This document shows positions 22,492-31,143 of a stretch of DNA of 55,595 nt, in pieces. The translations under genes and the position numbers were made by a program. Position 1 is the stretch's first letter; every line of letters starts with the position of its first letter. Source of the DNA: Acidobacterium sp. (GTDB lineage: Bacteria; Acidobacteriota; Terriglobia; Terriglobales; Acidobacteriaceae); assembly GCA_003131625.1 (NCBI GenBank), contig PKVY01000026.1:17871-73465 (forward strand), read 5' to 3'. The notes under the pieces are model-generated. The model ran no database searches and was not told the origin of the DNA. It was given only the letters and a program-made list of their open reading frames with translations.

Positions 22492-24699
22492 ATGAAGTCT
22501 TTTCCGAAACCGCCGGATACCCCCGTACGCATTGCTGAAGTGGTGGACGCGCCGCCAGTGTCCACCGCCCACGGCAGCCATACTGCGCACTTTTATTCGA
22601 GCGATTCCCTTCTCGTCTCCGATGTCGTTCAGTGCCTCGGCGCGACTCTGGCCGCGGGCGGGGTTGCGGTCGTCATCGCCACCGCTGCTCATCGCGCGGC
22701 CTTCGAAGAGCAACTGCTTTCCCATGGACTGGACCTGGCCCGAATTGCCCAGCAGGGCCGCTGGCTGAGCCTCGACGCTGCGGAGACGCTGGCCGAATTC
22801 ATGGTCGAAGGCTGGCCCGACGCGAGCCGTTTTGCCGCGCACATCGGTGGCGTCGTCGATTCCCTGGCGTCGGCGGTCGGCCCGACCTCCGCCTCAGAGA
22901 AACCTCACGTAGCAGCCTACGGCGAGATGGTTTCCGTGCTCTGGGAGGAAGGTAAGACGGAAGCCTCCATTCGTGTCGAGGAGCTCTGGAACGAGCTCGC
23001 TCAGACCCGCTGCTTCCATCTTTGCTGTGGCTGGCCGCTGCACTTTTTCGCCCGCGACACCGACGGCGTCTCCCTCCAGAGGATTTGCTCCGAGCACAGT
23101 CAGGTCGTCCCCGGCCAGGGCTACAACGACATGAGCGAGGACGAGCGCCGCCGCAGCGCCGTCGTCTGGCAACAAAAAGCCCAGGCCCTGGAAGAAGAAA
23201 CGCGTCAGGTTCGAAAAACCCAGCAAACCCTGCAGCTGAGGGAAGCCGAGCTGCGCGATTTCCTCGAGAACGCGGTTGTCGGCATGCACTGGCTCGCGCC
23301 CGACTGCGCCATTCTCTGGTCCAATCGCACCGAGCTTGAACTGCTCGGCTACCGGCCGCAGCAGTATGTCGGCCGCAACTTCGCCGATTTCATCGAAAAT
23401 CCCGCCGTTGCCACCGATCTGCTCCGCCGGCTCCGCGCCTGTGAGAGCCTGCGCGGCTATGAGCTCCGCCTCCGTTCCAGCGACGGCTCGTGGCGCTGGG
23501 TTCGCATGGACGCGAATCCCTGGCTGCACAACGGCGAGCTTCTCCACTCCGGCTGCTTTGTCCTCGACATCACCGAGAAGAAACGCGCCGACGAAGCGCA
23601 GATGAAGCTGGCCGCCATCGTGGAATCGTCCGACGACGCCATCGTCAGCAAAAACCTGAAGGGCGTGATCACCAGCTGGAACGCGGCCGCCGAGCGCATC
23701 CTCGGGTACAAGGCCGAGGAGATCATCGGCAAGCCCGTCACCACCATCATCCCTCTCGAACTGCACCGGGACGAGACTGAGATTCTGCGCCAGATCGAGG
23801 CCGGAGAGCGCATCGAGCACTTCGAGACCGTGCGCGTCACCAAAAGTGGCGAACGCATCGACGTCTCGCTAACCATCTCCCCGGTCCGCGACCCCCATGG
23901 AACCATCATCGGCGCGGCCAAAATCCTGCGCGATGTCACCAGGCAGAAGAGGCTGGAAGCGGCGCTGCACACCACCGAGCGTCTCGCTTCGGTGGGCCGT
24001 CTCGCCGCCACCGTCGCCCACGAAATCAACAACCCGCTCGAGGCGGTTACCAACCTTATCTATCTTGCGCGGCAGGATTCCAGTTTGCCGGAGTCCGCGC
24101 GCGTCTGCCTCGTCATGGCGGACGATGAGCTGAAGCGCATTTCCCACATCGCGCGCCAGACGCTGGGCTTTTACCGTGACACCTCGTCCCCGGCATGGAT
24201 CGACGTCCCTGCCGCCATCGACGAAATGCTGGCTATTTACCATCGCCGCCTGAGCTACAGGCAAATCGCTCTCCGCAAACACATTACTCCCGGCCTCAGG
24301 GTCTACGCGCTTCACGGCGAATTCAGGCAGATCTTCTCCAATCTCATCGTCAACGCGATCGACGCGTCGCCACCGGGCACCGCTATTGCTGTGCGCGCCT
24401 GGGAATCCACGCACCCCCTCACCGGCGCTCCCGGCATGCAGCTGGCTGTGGCCGACCAGGGCGTCGGCATTCCGGAGTCGATCCGCCGGCAGATCTTCAC
24501 GCCCTTCTTTACCACCAAGAAAGATCTCGGTACCGGTCTCGGCCTCTGGATCGTCAAAAGTATGCTCATGAAGACCGGGGGATTCATCCGCTGCCGCAGC
24601 CGCGTCGCCACCCCCGAAGCCGCTGGCTCCGGTACCGTCATGATGGTCTTCCTGCCCAGCGAAGCGGGCCTGGAATCCCGCGAGCAGAAAGCCGCCTGA
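22492..24699 (+). CDS. Sensor histidine kinase with MEDS and two PAS domains
   Basis: The 735-aa protein reads in order: an N-terminal MEDS (DcmR-like sensory) domain at about residues 25-185 (HTAHFYSSDSLL...), a short coiled coil (220-250), PAS 1 (about 250-365), PAS 2 (about 375-490), a HisKA dimerisation domain with phospho-acceptor His510 in HEINNPLEA, and an HATPase_c domain (600-728) with N, G1 (DQGVGIP) and G2 (GTGLGL) boxes. No TM segment is visible, so it should sense a cytoplasmic signal. Its response regulator is not adjacent; the nearest receiver gene is at 27.9 kb. Confidence 0.9.
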   Translation: MKSFPKPPDTPVRIAEVVDAPPVSTAHGSHTAHFYSSDSLLVSDVVQCLGATLAAGGVAVVIATAAHRAAFEEQLLSHGLDLARIAQQGRWLSLDAAETLAEFMVEGWPDASRFAAHIGGVVDSLASAVGPTSASEKPHVAAYGEMVSVLWEEGKTEASIRVEELWNELAQTRCFHLCCGWPLHFFARDTDGVSLQRICSEHSQVVPGQGYNDMSEDERRRSAVVWQQKAQALEEETRQVRKTQQTLQLREAELRDFLENAVVGMHWLAPDCAILWSNRTELELLGYRPQQYVGRNFADFIENPAVATDLLRRLRACESLRGYELRLRSSDGSWRWVRMDANPWLHNGELLHSGCFVLDITEKKRADEAQMKLAAIVESSDDAIVSKNLKGVITSWNAAAERILGYKAEEIIGKPVTTIIPLELHRDETEILRQIEAGERIEHFETVRVTKSGERIDVSLTISPVRDPHGTIIGAAKILRDVTRQKRLEAALHTTERLASVGRLAATVAHEINNPLEAVTNLIYLARQDSSLPESARVCLVMADDELKRISHIARQTLGFYRDTSSPAWIDVPAAIDEMLAIYHRRLSYRQIALRKHITPGLRVYALHGEFRQIFSNLIVNAIDASPPGTAIAVRAWESTHPLTGAPGMQLAVADQGVGIPESIRRQIFTPFFTTKKDLGTGLGLWIVKSMLMKTGGFIRCRSRVATPEAAGSGTVMMVFLPSEAGLESREQKAA

Positions 24700-24789
24700 T
24701 CGCGTCTGGTGTGTTTCTCGCGCGTCTTCGCGCCTTATCGCTAACCGCCTCTTAGCTAGCCGGTTTTGGCTAACCGCTCTTTGGCTGTC

Positions 24790-27297
24790 TTATTGCTTCT
24801 TCCCCAGGCTCAGCGTGAATCTCGCTCCTGTCCGGAAATTAAAAGGCATCGACGGATACCCGATCCGTCCGATGTGCTGGTTGCTGGTCAGATTGTCGAG
24901 CTGGGTGTAAACCGCCATCCAAGGCTTCCACTGGTATGTCGTGCCCAGGTCGATTTTCGTGTAGGAAAAATCCAGATTGCGATTCGGCAACAGCAACGTG
25001 TTCCCGCCGTTCACGTCGTCGCCTCCCAGATAGGTGGAGTCGTCGCTGCGGCTCGCGTACGCCCCGTTGAGGACCCCCGACCATTTCCTCCCGGTGTAAA
25101 TCACGCTCGCGAATCCGGTGTGCGGAGGACGCCGGAACGGCCTTGCCCCCACCAGCGGCGAATAGTTGCCGATCGGAATCGCCGGATAGTTCGGATTCGT
25201 GCCGGGCCCGATCGCGTCCGACGAAAACGACCGCTGCACCACGGCATCCAGATACGTGTAGCCTCCGCGCACGAAGATATTCTTCCCCAGGCCGTATTCC
25301 ACTTCCGACTCGACACCCTGCGCCTGGTACGCCATCGAGTTCAAATCCAGCTCGTAGGCAAAATTGTTGTTGAGGAAGGCCTCGAGCTGCTGTTGCTGGG
25401 CTGGAGTCAGGTTTGGCAACAGCTGCGGAACCGTCGACGCCGGCACAGCCTCAATCTGATTCCCAAATTCGTTGTGAAAATATGTAACGCGGACAATTAC
25501 TTTTTCGCTGAACAAGCTCTGCTCGAGGCCGCCATCGTAGGTTCGCGAGAGCTCCGCCCCAATCGGCGCGATTCCATACTGCGCGATCGTCGACTGCCCG
25601 CCATTCGCCTGCAAAAAGTTGTACAGGGAACCAAACTGCTGGTCGAGCGTCGGCTCCTGATATCCCTTCGCAAAGTTCACGTTCAGCCTTGTCCCGTGAA
25701 CAACGCCCCGGCCCGGCCGCACCACATACCACGATGCGCCCCCGCGTGGCGTCCCCACCGTGCCGAAGAGCTGGTTCTTCTCCACGCCGCCTGCCGCCGT
25801 GTAGAAGAAGCGATTCTTAAACTCCCCTCCCGCCTGCGCCTGATAGTCGTAGTTCGTCCGCTCGAGGCCCTCCCGGTATGCGTAGACCGGTTCCCCCTCC
25901 AGCCCGCGTTCGTCCTCGTAGCGAAAGCCCGCGATCACGCCCAGATGCGGTCCGTGTGCGTAGCTCGTCTGCGTGTAGAGGTTGTCGCGATTCGACGCCA
26001 GAGCCAGCGAGTAGGGATAGATCGCCCCAAAACTGGTCCCATAATTCATCAGCGCCTGCCCGGTGGTTGAATATCCGTTCGCGCCAACCACCGTCACGTC
26101 GTTGCCGTAATAAAGGCCGCCCATCGGAATCCCCGCCGGATACCACTGCTCCGACTCCTCGCGCTTGCGCACCAGCCCGTAGCGCACGGTTGCGTGCCAG
26201 TTGTCCCGGAAGGTGTGGTCGATGGTCCCCGTCCCGTAGGTGTCCTGGTCCAGCTGCTTTCCGTCGTTGGGAAAAACGTTGAACGAATAGCCGCCATCGG
26301 CCGAAGGCAGCCCGGTCGCCGAAACGCTGGCCCGCCCGGTGAGCCGAATCTGCGTCTTCGCCGACAAACTCCATCCCAGGTTCGCCACCGCCGTGTTGTC
26401 GTGATAGGCGTCGTCCGGCATCGCGTTCGTTGTATACAGGCTCGACGCGCCCATATAGTAATCCAGCTTGCGCATCATCCCCGCCAACTGCGCCTGGTTG
26501 CGGTACGTCCCGTAATTCCCCGCATCGCCCTCGTACAGCAGCGACGGAAAGGGAGTGCTCCCGCGCGGCGTGGTCACCGCCACCACGCCTGCCGCCGCGT
26601 CCGATCCGTACAGCACCGTATTGGGCCCGCGATACACCTCAACGTCCTGGATGCCGGTCGTCGCTACGTTGCCGAAGTCGAACCGTCCGCCGACGTCCTC
26701 CAGCGGCACGCCGTCCATCACCACCCGGTTTGCCGTTGAGCTGCCTCCGCGAATGAACAGGGACGTCTCCCCGCCCCACTGCCCCGTCTGCACGACGTTC
26801 ACTCCCGGAACCTGGCGCAGCGGATCGGCAACGCTGGCGCGATTGGCGAAATCCCCCGCGGTCAACTCGGTCACCGCGCCGCTGACCTGCGCCTGCGGCT
26901 GCGGCACCCCAGTCGCCGTCACCACGACCGACTCCCGCACCCACTCCGGCTCCAGCACGATGTTTTGCTCCACGCCGTCGAAGCGGCCGCCGTAAAAGCT
27001 TTGCGTCGCCAGTTGCCGAAACGAGATCCCCGATGCCAGCACGTAAAACCGGCCCGATTCGGAGGTCACCAGGGTGTAAGCCCCATCGGGTCCCGTACTC
27101 CCGTTCACCAGCACGTTGCCGTTTTGCACCAGCGCCACGGTGGCGTTGGCAATGGGATAGCCCAGCGGATCGGTCACCGTCCCGTGAACGCTGACCGCAT
27201 GCAGAACAGTCGTGGAGACCAGCAGAAGCGCCGGCGCCAGCAGTTCAACGCGAAAGACAGACAGGAGGCGGCGCCATGGCCGCGGCAGAAGATTCAT
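24790..27297 (-). CDS. TonB-dependent outer-membrane receptor, probably for cobalamin
   Basis: An 835-aa protein with a signal sequence, an N-terminal carboxypeptidase-regulatory-like beta domain (about residues 38-115), a TonB plug (about 125-240; RGGSSTANRVVMDGVPLED, IQDVEVYRGPNTVLYGSDAAAG) and a 22-strand-type barrel ending in an aromatic-rich strand (FNFRTGARFTLSLGKKQ). The TonB box is probably in the VVVTATG region. The cobalamin riboswitch in its leader is the basis for proposing vitamin B12 or a related corrinoid as ligand. No btuCDF genes are nearby. A TonB-like protein elsewhere must energise it. Confidence 0.88.
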   Translation of the reverse strand: MNLLPRPWRRLLSVFRVELLAPALLLVSTTVLHAVSVHGTVTDPLGYPIANATVALVQNGNVLVNGSTGPDGAYTLVTSESGRFYVLASGISFRQLATQSFYGGRFDGVEQNIVLEPEWVRESVVVTATGVPQPQAQVSGAVTELTAGDFANRASVADPLRQVPGVNVVQTGQWGGETSLFIRGGSSTANRVVMDGVPLEDVGGRFDFGNVATTGIQDVEVYRGPNTVLYGSDAAAGVVAVTTPRGSTPFPSLLYEGDAGNYGTYRNQAQLAGMMRKLDYYMGASSLYTTNAMPDDAYHDNTAVANLGWSLSAKTQIRLTGRASVSATGLPSADGGYSFNVFPNDGKQLDQDTYGTGTIDHTFRDNWHATVRYGLVRKREESEQWYPAGIPMGGLYYGNDVTVVGANGYSTTGQALMNYGTSFGAIYPYSLALASNRDNLYTQTSYAHGPHLGVIAGFRYEDERGLEGEPVYAYREGLERTNYDYQAQAGGEFKNRFFYTAAGGVEKNQLFGTVGTPRGGASWYVVRPGRGVVHGTRLNVNFAKGYQEPTLDQQFGSLYNFLQANGGQSTIAQYGIAPIGAELSRTYDGGLEQSLFSEKVIVRVTYFHNEFGNQIEAVPASTVPQLLPNLTPAQQQQLEAFLNNNFAYELDLNSMAYQAQGVESEVEYGLGKNIFVRGGYTYLDAVVQRSFSSDAIGPGTNPNYPAIPIGNYSPLVGARPFRRPPHTGFASVIYTGRKWSGVLNGAYASRSDDSTYLGGDDVNGGNTLLLPNRNLDFSYTKIDLGTTYQWKPWMAVYTQLDNLTSNQHIGRIGYPSMPFNFRTGARFTLSLGKKQ

Positions 27298-27361
27298 AGT
27301 GTCCTCCGTTCCCCTCGGAACGCGGTAAGTGAGCCTGTCCTCAAGAAAACAAGCCCGGCAA

Positions 27362-27639
27362 ACGGGACCGGTCTCCTGACTCGCGCGCTGTTCCCCGGAT
27401 TAAAACCTGGAGAACCAGGCCAAACCGCCTTCCCGAAGCCCGAACGGCTCCAGTGGCACTCTGGTTTGGCCATTCCTGCGCCCCAATCACCTGACGCAGG
27501 AAAACGCGCTTACAGTTGCGGGGCAGTGGCGGATTTTCACCGCCTTCCCGAGCATCCCATCGCGCAGATTCGCAGCCTCGCGCGAACACGCCCACGGGAC
27601 CATTCCCGCCGCGCCCTCGCGCCGTCTCCGAACCAGGCC
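27362..27639 (-). promoter_or_regulatory. Cobalamin riboswitch (B12 element)
   Basis: On the minus strand the B12-box hallmarks appear in order: GGGAAGGCGGTGAAAATCC, GCCACTGCCCCGCAACTG with TAAGCGCG, a peripheral arm, GCCACTGG in AGTGCCACTGGAGCC, a second GGGAAGGCGG, and the closing GTCAGGAGACCGGTC, which pairs with GCCTGGTTCGG near 27635. Cobalamin binding should lower expression of the receptor gene that starts at 27297. A small hairpin (CGTTCC/GGAACG, 27307-27322) next to the GGAGG ribosome binding site suggests translational control. Outer boundaries are approximate. Confidence 0.93.
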
Positions 27640-27668
27640 TCCGTACCCAGCCTTGGCCCGGAAACCCC

Positions 27669-27697
27669 GTTATAAATCCTCCCCCTCGGCAAGTCAA
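27669..27697 (-). promoter_or_regulatory. Promoter for the riboswitch and receptor gene
   Basis: On the minus strand TTGACT (27692-27697) and TATAAC (27669-27674) are separated by exactly 17 bp, close to the sigma-70 consensus. Transcription would start near 27661, just upstream of the riboswitch aptamer. Confidence 0.7.
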
Positions 27698-27873
27698 AGC
27701 CACGCCGGAGGGTTACGAATGTAGCAACGGGCGTAATCCCTTTCGAGCCTGAGCGATCAAATCGCGCCCCCCGCGATCCAACCCACGAAATAACTGAATC
27801 CATATCCTGCCAGGCGGCTATATACTCGCTGAACAAACCCAGCGTCTGTATTGCAGTTTTTGCCAAAGGTCCC

Positions 27874-28263
27874 ATGGATCCTCGTCTCACGAACGGCGGG
27901 GTCAAGCCCAGGGTGCTGATTGCCGATGACGAACGCATCATCGCCGACACCCTCGGATTGATCCTGAACCAGAATGGCTTTGAGGCCGCCACAGTCTATA
28001 GCGGCCAAAAAGCCGTCGAAACCGCGCGCCACTTCCGTCCCAACTTCTTTCTGGGCGACGTGGTCATGCCCGGCATGAGCGGCATCGAGGCGGCCATCCA
28101 GATTTACACGATGATCCCAGGCTGCCGCATCCTGCTGCTCTCCGGCCAGGCCGCCACCTCCGACCTGCTGCGCGACGCACGGGTTCGCGGACACGACTTT
28201 GAGATCCTTCTCAAGCCGGTCCACCCCAACCAGCTTCTCGACCGCCTCCGCGCCTCATCCTGA
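27874..28263 (+). CDS. Stand-alone response regulator receiver protein
   Basis: The 129-aa protein is a single receiver domain: acidic pair Asp18/Asp19 in VLIADDE, phospho-acceptor Asp62 in GDVVMPGMSG, Ser90 at the switch position, and Lys114 in LLKPVHP. It has no output domain, so it probably relays phosphate or acts by protein binding. The preceding Gly is unusual; most receivers have a hydrophobic residue before this Asp. The partner kinase is unknown; the MEDS-PAS kinase at 22.5 kb is the nearest candidate. Confidence 0.88.
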   Translation: MDPRLTNGGVKPRVLIADDERIIADTLGLILNQNGFEAATVYSGQKAVETARHFRPNFFLGDVVMPGMSGIEAAIQIYTMIPGCRILLLSGQAATSDLLRDARVRGHDFEILLKPVHPNQLLDRLRASS

Positions 28264-28280
28264 TCGCGCGCCGGAGACCA

Positions 28281-28877
28281 TCACACCCCGCCCGCTTCAC
28301 GGATCGCCGCCCACAACTCCTTCATCCCCAGGCCCGTCTTCGCCGAGCACAGCAGCAGCTTTTCCGCCCCAAATGCCTCCCGCAGCGCGGCCAGAGCCTT
28401 CGCGCGCCCATTGCCTGACAGCCGGTCCGCCTTCGTTCCCGCCACCAGTACCTCGCGCCCCGCGCCGGTCAGAAACTCAATCAGCTGCGCGTCGCTGGCC
28501 TTCGGCGGAATCGTGCTGTCGACGAGGCACACGCACAACGCCAGCGTCGTCCGCTCCCGCAGGTACGGCTCGATGAATTTCGGCCATTCAGCGGACACCG
28601 ATTTGGAAAGCTTCGCGTACCCATAGCCCGGCAGGTCCGTAAAGATGAGTTGCGCCTGCTGCCGCTCCGGCGCATCCGTCAGCGTAAAGAAATTGATCGC
28701 CCGCGTCCGCCCCGGCGTCGACGAAACTTTCGCCTGCTTCTCGCCCAGCAGCGCATTAATGAGGCTCGATTTCCCCACATTTGACCGCCCCAGAAACGCG
28801 ATCTCCGGCGCTCCCGGGGCGGGAAACTGCGCCTCCGCCATCGCCGACTTCAGGAATTTCGCGTAAAACGTCTTCAT
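28281..28877 (-). CDS. engB: Ribosome-assembly GTPase EngB (YihA/YsxC)
   Basis: A 198-aa GTPase with G1 GRSNVGKSS (residues 30-38), the G2 Thr in TPGRT, G3 DLPGYGYAK and G4 TKAD, all typical of EngB. It is required for large-ribosomal-subunit assembly in well-studied bacteria and is often essential. Its ATG overlaps the stop codon of the mazF-type toxin gene upstream by 4 bp, so it appears to be the third gene of a MazEF operon. No separate promoter is evident inside mazF. Confidence 0.96.
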   Translation of the reverse strand: MKTFYAKFLKSAMAEAQFPAPGAPEIAFLGRSNVGKSSLINALLGEKQAKVSSTPGRTRAINFFTLTDAPERQQAQLIFTDLPGYGYAKLSKSVSAEWPKFIEPYLRERTTLALCVCLVDSTIPPKASDAQLIEFLTGAGREVLVAGTKADRLSGNGRAKALAALREAFGAEKLLLCSAKTGLGMKELWAAIREAGGV

Positions 28878-29206
28878 AGGAAGAGCGTCACGACTATGGC
28901 GAGAACCTCGTCCAGGATATCCTCGGGCACCCGTTCCAGCCTGCGTCCCTGCCGCGCGCTCAGGTCGATTGGGCGGGGCTGATCGCAGCGGATCACCCCG
29001 GTCGTTCGAGTGCCGGCCGTCGCCAGCGAGACTGCGAAGCCGGCATTGCGGGCAAACCCTCCGCCAGAAGTAATGGGCAGTACGAGCGGAACGCGCGTCA
29101 CCGCATTGAAGCGGTCTGGAGACACAATCAACACCGGACGGGTGCCCTGTTGCTCATGTCCTTTGCTGGGATCCAGTGACACCAGCCAGATTTCTCCGCG
29201 CTTCAC
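28874..29206 (-). CDS. MazF/PemK-family endoribonuclease toxin
   Basis: The 110-aa protein has the MazF fold motifs: GEIWLVSLDPS with an EQQGTRPVLIVS loop, PLVLPITS, and a late GVIRCDQPRPIDL strand. MazF toxins cut mRNA at short sequences. It overlaps the antitoxin gene upstream and engB downstream by 4 bp each. The catalytic Arg and Thr/Ser positions appear intact, so it should be active. Confidence 0.93.
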   Translation of the reverse strand: MKRGEIWLVSLDPSKGHEQQGTRPVLIVSPDRFNAVTRVPLVLPITSGGGFARNAGFAVSLATAGTRTTGVIRCDQPRPIDLSARQGRRLERVPEDILDEVLAIVVTLFL

Positions 29207-29457
29207 AATTCTCGCCCGACAGCTGGCAAATCAAGCCAGACGCGATCTTCCTCCGTCAGCGGCGCGTTGGGATCGCATTTGGCCAGCAATTCATCCAAGG
29301 TGTACCGCGGCTTGATCTTCGGATCGACGACCAACCGCTCCCCATCCACTGCCAGACCAACGGTGGACCCGACCTCCAGGTGCAGCAATTCGAGAATGAC
29401 CGGAGGAACCGCCAGCATCACGGAGCCGCCAACTTTTCGCAGATTTGTAGTGTGCAT
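29203..29457 (-). CDS. MazE/PemI-type antitoxin (AbrB fold)
   Basis: The 84-aa protein has an AbrB/SpoVT-like N-terminus (LRKVGGSVMLAVPPVIL...VGSTVGLAVDGERLVV), which binds DNA as a dimer, and an acidic C-terminal tail (DELLAKCDPNAPLTEED) that would wrap around MazF. An 8-bp inverted repeat lies 14 bp upstream of the ATG and is the likely operator. Confidence 0.92.
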   Translation of the reverse strand: MHTTNLRKVGGSVMLAVPPVILELLHLEVGSTVGLAVDGERLVVDPKIKPRYTLDELLAKCDPNAPLTEEDRVWLDLPAVGREL

Positions 29458-29471
29458 GACACGCCTTCTCA

Positions 29472-29489
29472 GTTATATTTGAATATAAC
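29472..29489 (-). promoter_or_regulatory. Operator palindrome of the mazEF-engB operon
   Basis: Arms GTTATATT and AATATAAC are perfectly inverted around a 2-bp centre, 14 bp upstream of the antitoxin ATG. It is strikingly AT-rich for this genome and overlaps a likely -10 region. Autorepression by MazE or MazEF is the expected use. Confidence 0.75.
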
Positions 29490-29522
29490 ATAGAATCTCG
29501 CCCCTGCGACTCCGCATACGAG

Positions 29523-29978
29523 GTGCTCTTGAAGCCCAGCCCCATACGCCGTTTGCCTGTCCTGTTGGTCTTTGCCCTGCTGACATTCCCCGCTCTCCAC
29601 GCTCAGTCCGCCGAAGACGCCATCCGCCAGGTTCTCGGCGACCAAGTGAGCGCCTGGAATCGCGGCGATATTGTCACGTTCATGCACGGGTATGACGATT
29701 CGCCCCAGACCACCTTCATCGGCAAGTCCGTTGAACACGGTTATGCCATGATCCTTGCCCGCTACCAGCGCAGTTACTCTTCGCCCGAGGCGATGGGCCA
29801 TCTGGATTTCAGCGATCTGGATGTTCGCATGCTCGGCCTGGAGCATGCCGTGGTGACCGGACACTTCCATCTCACCCGTTCCGCAGCCGGCGGTGGAGAC
29901 GCTTCCGGCAACTTCTCCCTGATCTTTGAAAAGAAAGGCGCGGGATGGAAAATCATCCTCGACCACACCAGTTCATGA
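29523..29978 (+). CDS. Secreted DUF4440/SnoaL-like protein
   Basis: A 151-aa protein with a signal peptide (cleavage near HAQS, residues 26-29) and an NTF2-like domain: AEDAIRQVLGDQVSAWNRGDIVTFM at the start and a final strand pair NFSLIFEKKGAGWKIILDHTS. The family forms alpha-plus-beta cone folds used for binding or simple catalysis. GTG 29523 is listed; TTG 29529, placed after GAGGTG, is equally possible. It is divergent from the mazEF operon, so the palindrome at 29472-29489 may affect both. Confidence 0.75.
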   Translation: MLLKPSPIRRLPVLLVFALLTFPALHAQSAEDAIRQVLGDQVSAWNRGDIVTFMHGYDDSPQTTFIGKSVEHGYAMILARYQRSYSSPEAMGHLDFSDLDVRMLGLEHAVVTGHFHLTRSAAGGGDASGNFSLIFEKKGAGWKIILDHTSS

Positions 29979-29991
29979 GGCCCGGCTCCGC

Positions 29992-30234
29992 TCAGAGCTC
30001 GAGCTTTCTCAGTAGCTCTTCCATGGTCATCCTGTGATGTGCGGCGATGTGTTTCAGGATGCTGGCCAGCGTCCCGATCTTGAGCGGCTGATGGTAAGGA
30101 ATGACTTCGTGATTCTCTCCGCCAACCTGCGTGGTTACACGGACGTGGGAGCCCTTTTGGCGTGTGGCTTGATATCCGAGAACGCTCAGAGCCTTGATCA
30201 GACCAGCGCCGTCGACGTCCCGCGGCAGTTTCAC
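29992..30234 (-). CDS. HicA-family mRNA interferase toxin
   Basis: The 80-aa double-stranded-RNA-binding-like protein has the HicA core: LIKALSVLGYQATRQKGSHVRV with catalytic His30, then HEVIPYHQPLKIGTLASILKHIAAH. HicA toxins cut mRNA. The gene follows hicB and overlaps it by 4 bp; this antitoxin-first order is the less common arrangement for Hic systems. Confidence 0.92.
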   Translation of the reverse strand: MKLPRDVDGAGLIKALSVLGYQATRQKGSHVRVTTQVGGENHEVIPYHQPLKIGTLASILKHIAAHHRMTMEELLRKLEL

Positions 30235-30443
30235 TGCGCCAGAACTTCATCCCGCACAAAGTGGAGCCGGATGATCTTCGGAGCCTGCATGGTCTCGTCG
30301 AAGTAGCAGCTGACAGCCTCCTTCACCTTTGCGCGCAACTCCTCAAGAGTATCCCCCTGGGTGTGAATGCCGTAACCGAGCGCGGAGGCCGTGTAGCCAC
30401 CGTCTGCCTCGTCCTCGCGCACTTCGAAAATGATTTCGCTCAT
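30231..30443 (-). CDS. HicB-like antitoxin
   Basis: A 70-aa protein with the HicB partial RNase-H-like fold: FEVREDEADGGYTASALGYGIHTQGDTLEELRAKVKEAV. It lacks the C-terminal DNA-binding domain present in longer HicB proteins, so autoregulation may need another factor. ATG 30443 follows GGGA; an in-frame ATG at 30458 adds five residues. Confidence 0.88.
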   Translation of the reverse strand: MSEIIFEVREDEADGGYTASALGYGIHTQGDTLEELRAKVKEAVSCYFDETMQAPKIIRLHFVRDEVLAQ

Positions 30444-30566
30444 CGCAGCGTTTCCCATGCTTGCCTGAATCGTAGCACTCACGCATAAGGGCAACAAGAC
30501 GGCGTGATGAGCCTGGCCGCTTGACAAGCCGCCCCCGCGGCCTGACCCTCGCTGAGAGGCTCAACC

Positions 30567-31091
30567 ATGGTCCAATTCCAGCCCACCTCCACCAACCTGT
30601 TCCTCATGTTCTCCCGCGACAAGCTGGTGAACCAGTACTGGCCGCGCCTGCGCACGTGCGTTGAGTCGCTTACCGACGAGCAGATTTGGTGGCGTCCTAA
30701 CCCTTCCAGCAACTCCATCGGCAACCTGGTGCTGCACCTCAACGGCAATGTGCGCCAGTGGCTCGTCAACTCGTTCAGCAAGAGAGAAGACCAGCGCGAT
30801 CGCCCCGCCGAATTCGCCGCTACCGGCGAAATCTCCGGCGCCGAGTTGCTGGCAAAGCTCGAGTGGACCATCCACGAAGCCGAACAGACGATCAACCGCC
30901 TCAGCGAGGCCGACCTCATCGCCCGCTATGAAATCCAGGGCTACAACGTTTACGGTCTCGAAGCCGTCTACCAGGTCATCGAGCACTTCGGCCTGCACTA
31001 CGGGCAGATCGCGTACATCACCAAAATGCTGAAGGACCAGGACCTCGGCTTCTACAAAGAACTCAGCAAAACCGGAAGAGCTTCCTCCTGA
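30567..31091 (+). CDS. DinB/DUF1572-family protein
   Basis: The 174-aa four-helix-bundle protein has the putative metal triad of the DinB superfamily: His57 in LVLHLNGN, then His140 and His144 in VIEHFGLHYGQIAY. Relatives include mycothiol- and bacillithiol-dependent transferases, but most DUF1572 proteins have no known reaction. It is monocistronic and its stop codon lies 17 bp before the promoter of the cysteine leader, so read-through could feed that operon. Confidence 0.85.
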   Translation: MVQFQPTSTNLFLMFSRDKLVNQYWPRLRTCVESLTDEQIWWRPNPSSNSIGNLVLHLNGNVRQWLVNSFSKREDQRDRPAEFAATGEISGAELLAKLEWTIHEAEQTINRLSEADLIARYEIQGYNVYGLEAVYQVIEHFGLHYGQIAYITKMLKDQDLGFYKELSKTGRASS

Positions 31092-31108
31092 TCCTGCGAT
31101 CCGTCCGC

Positions 31109-31137
31109 TTGACCACCCGGTGACCCTCCACTAGCAT
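31109..31137 (+). promoter_or_regulatory. Promoter of the cysteine leader and sulfite reductase operon
   Basis: TTGACC (31109-31114) and TAGCAT (31132-31137) are separated by exactly 17 bp. Transcription would start about 7 bp later, at or next to the A of the leader ATG at 31144, predicting a leaderless mRNA. Confidence 0.6.
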
Positions 31138-31143
31138 GAAGTC

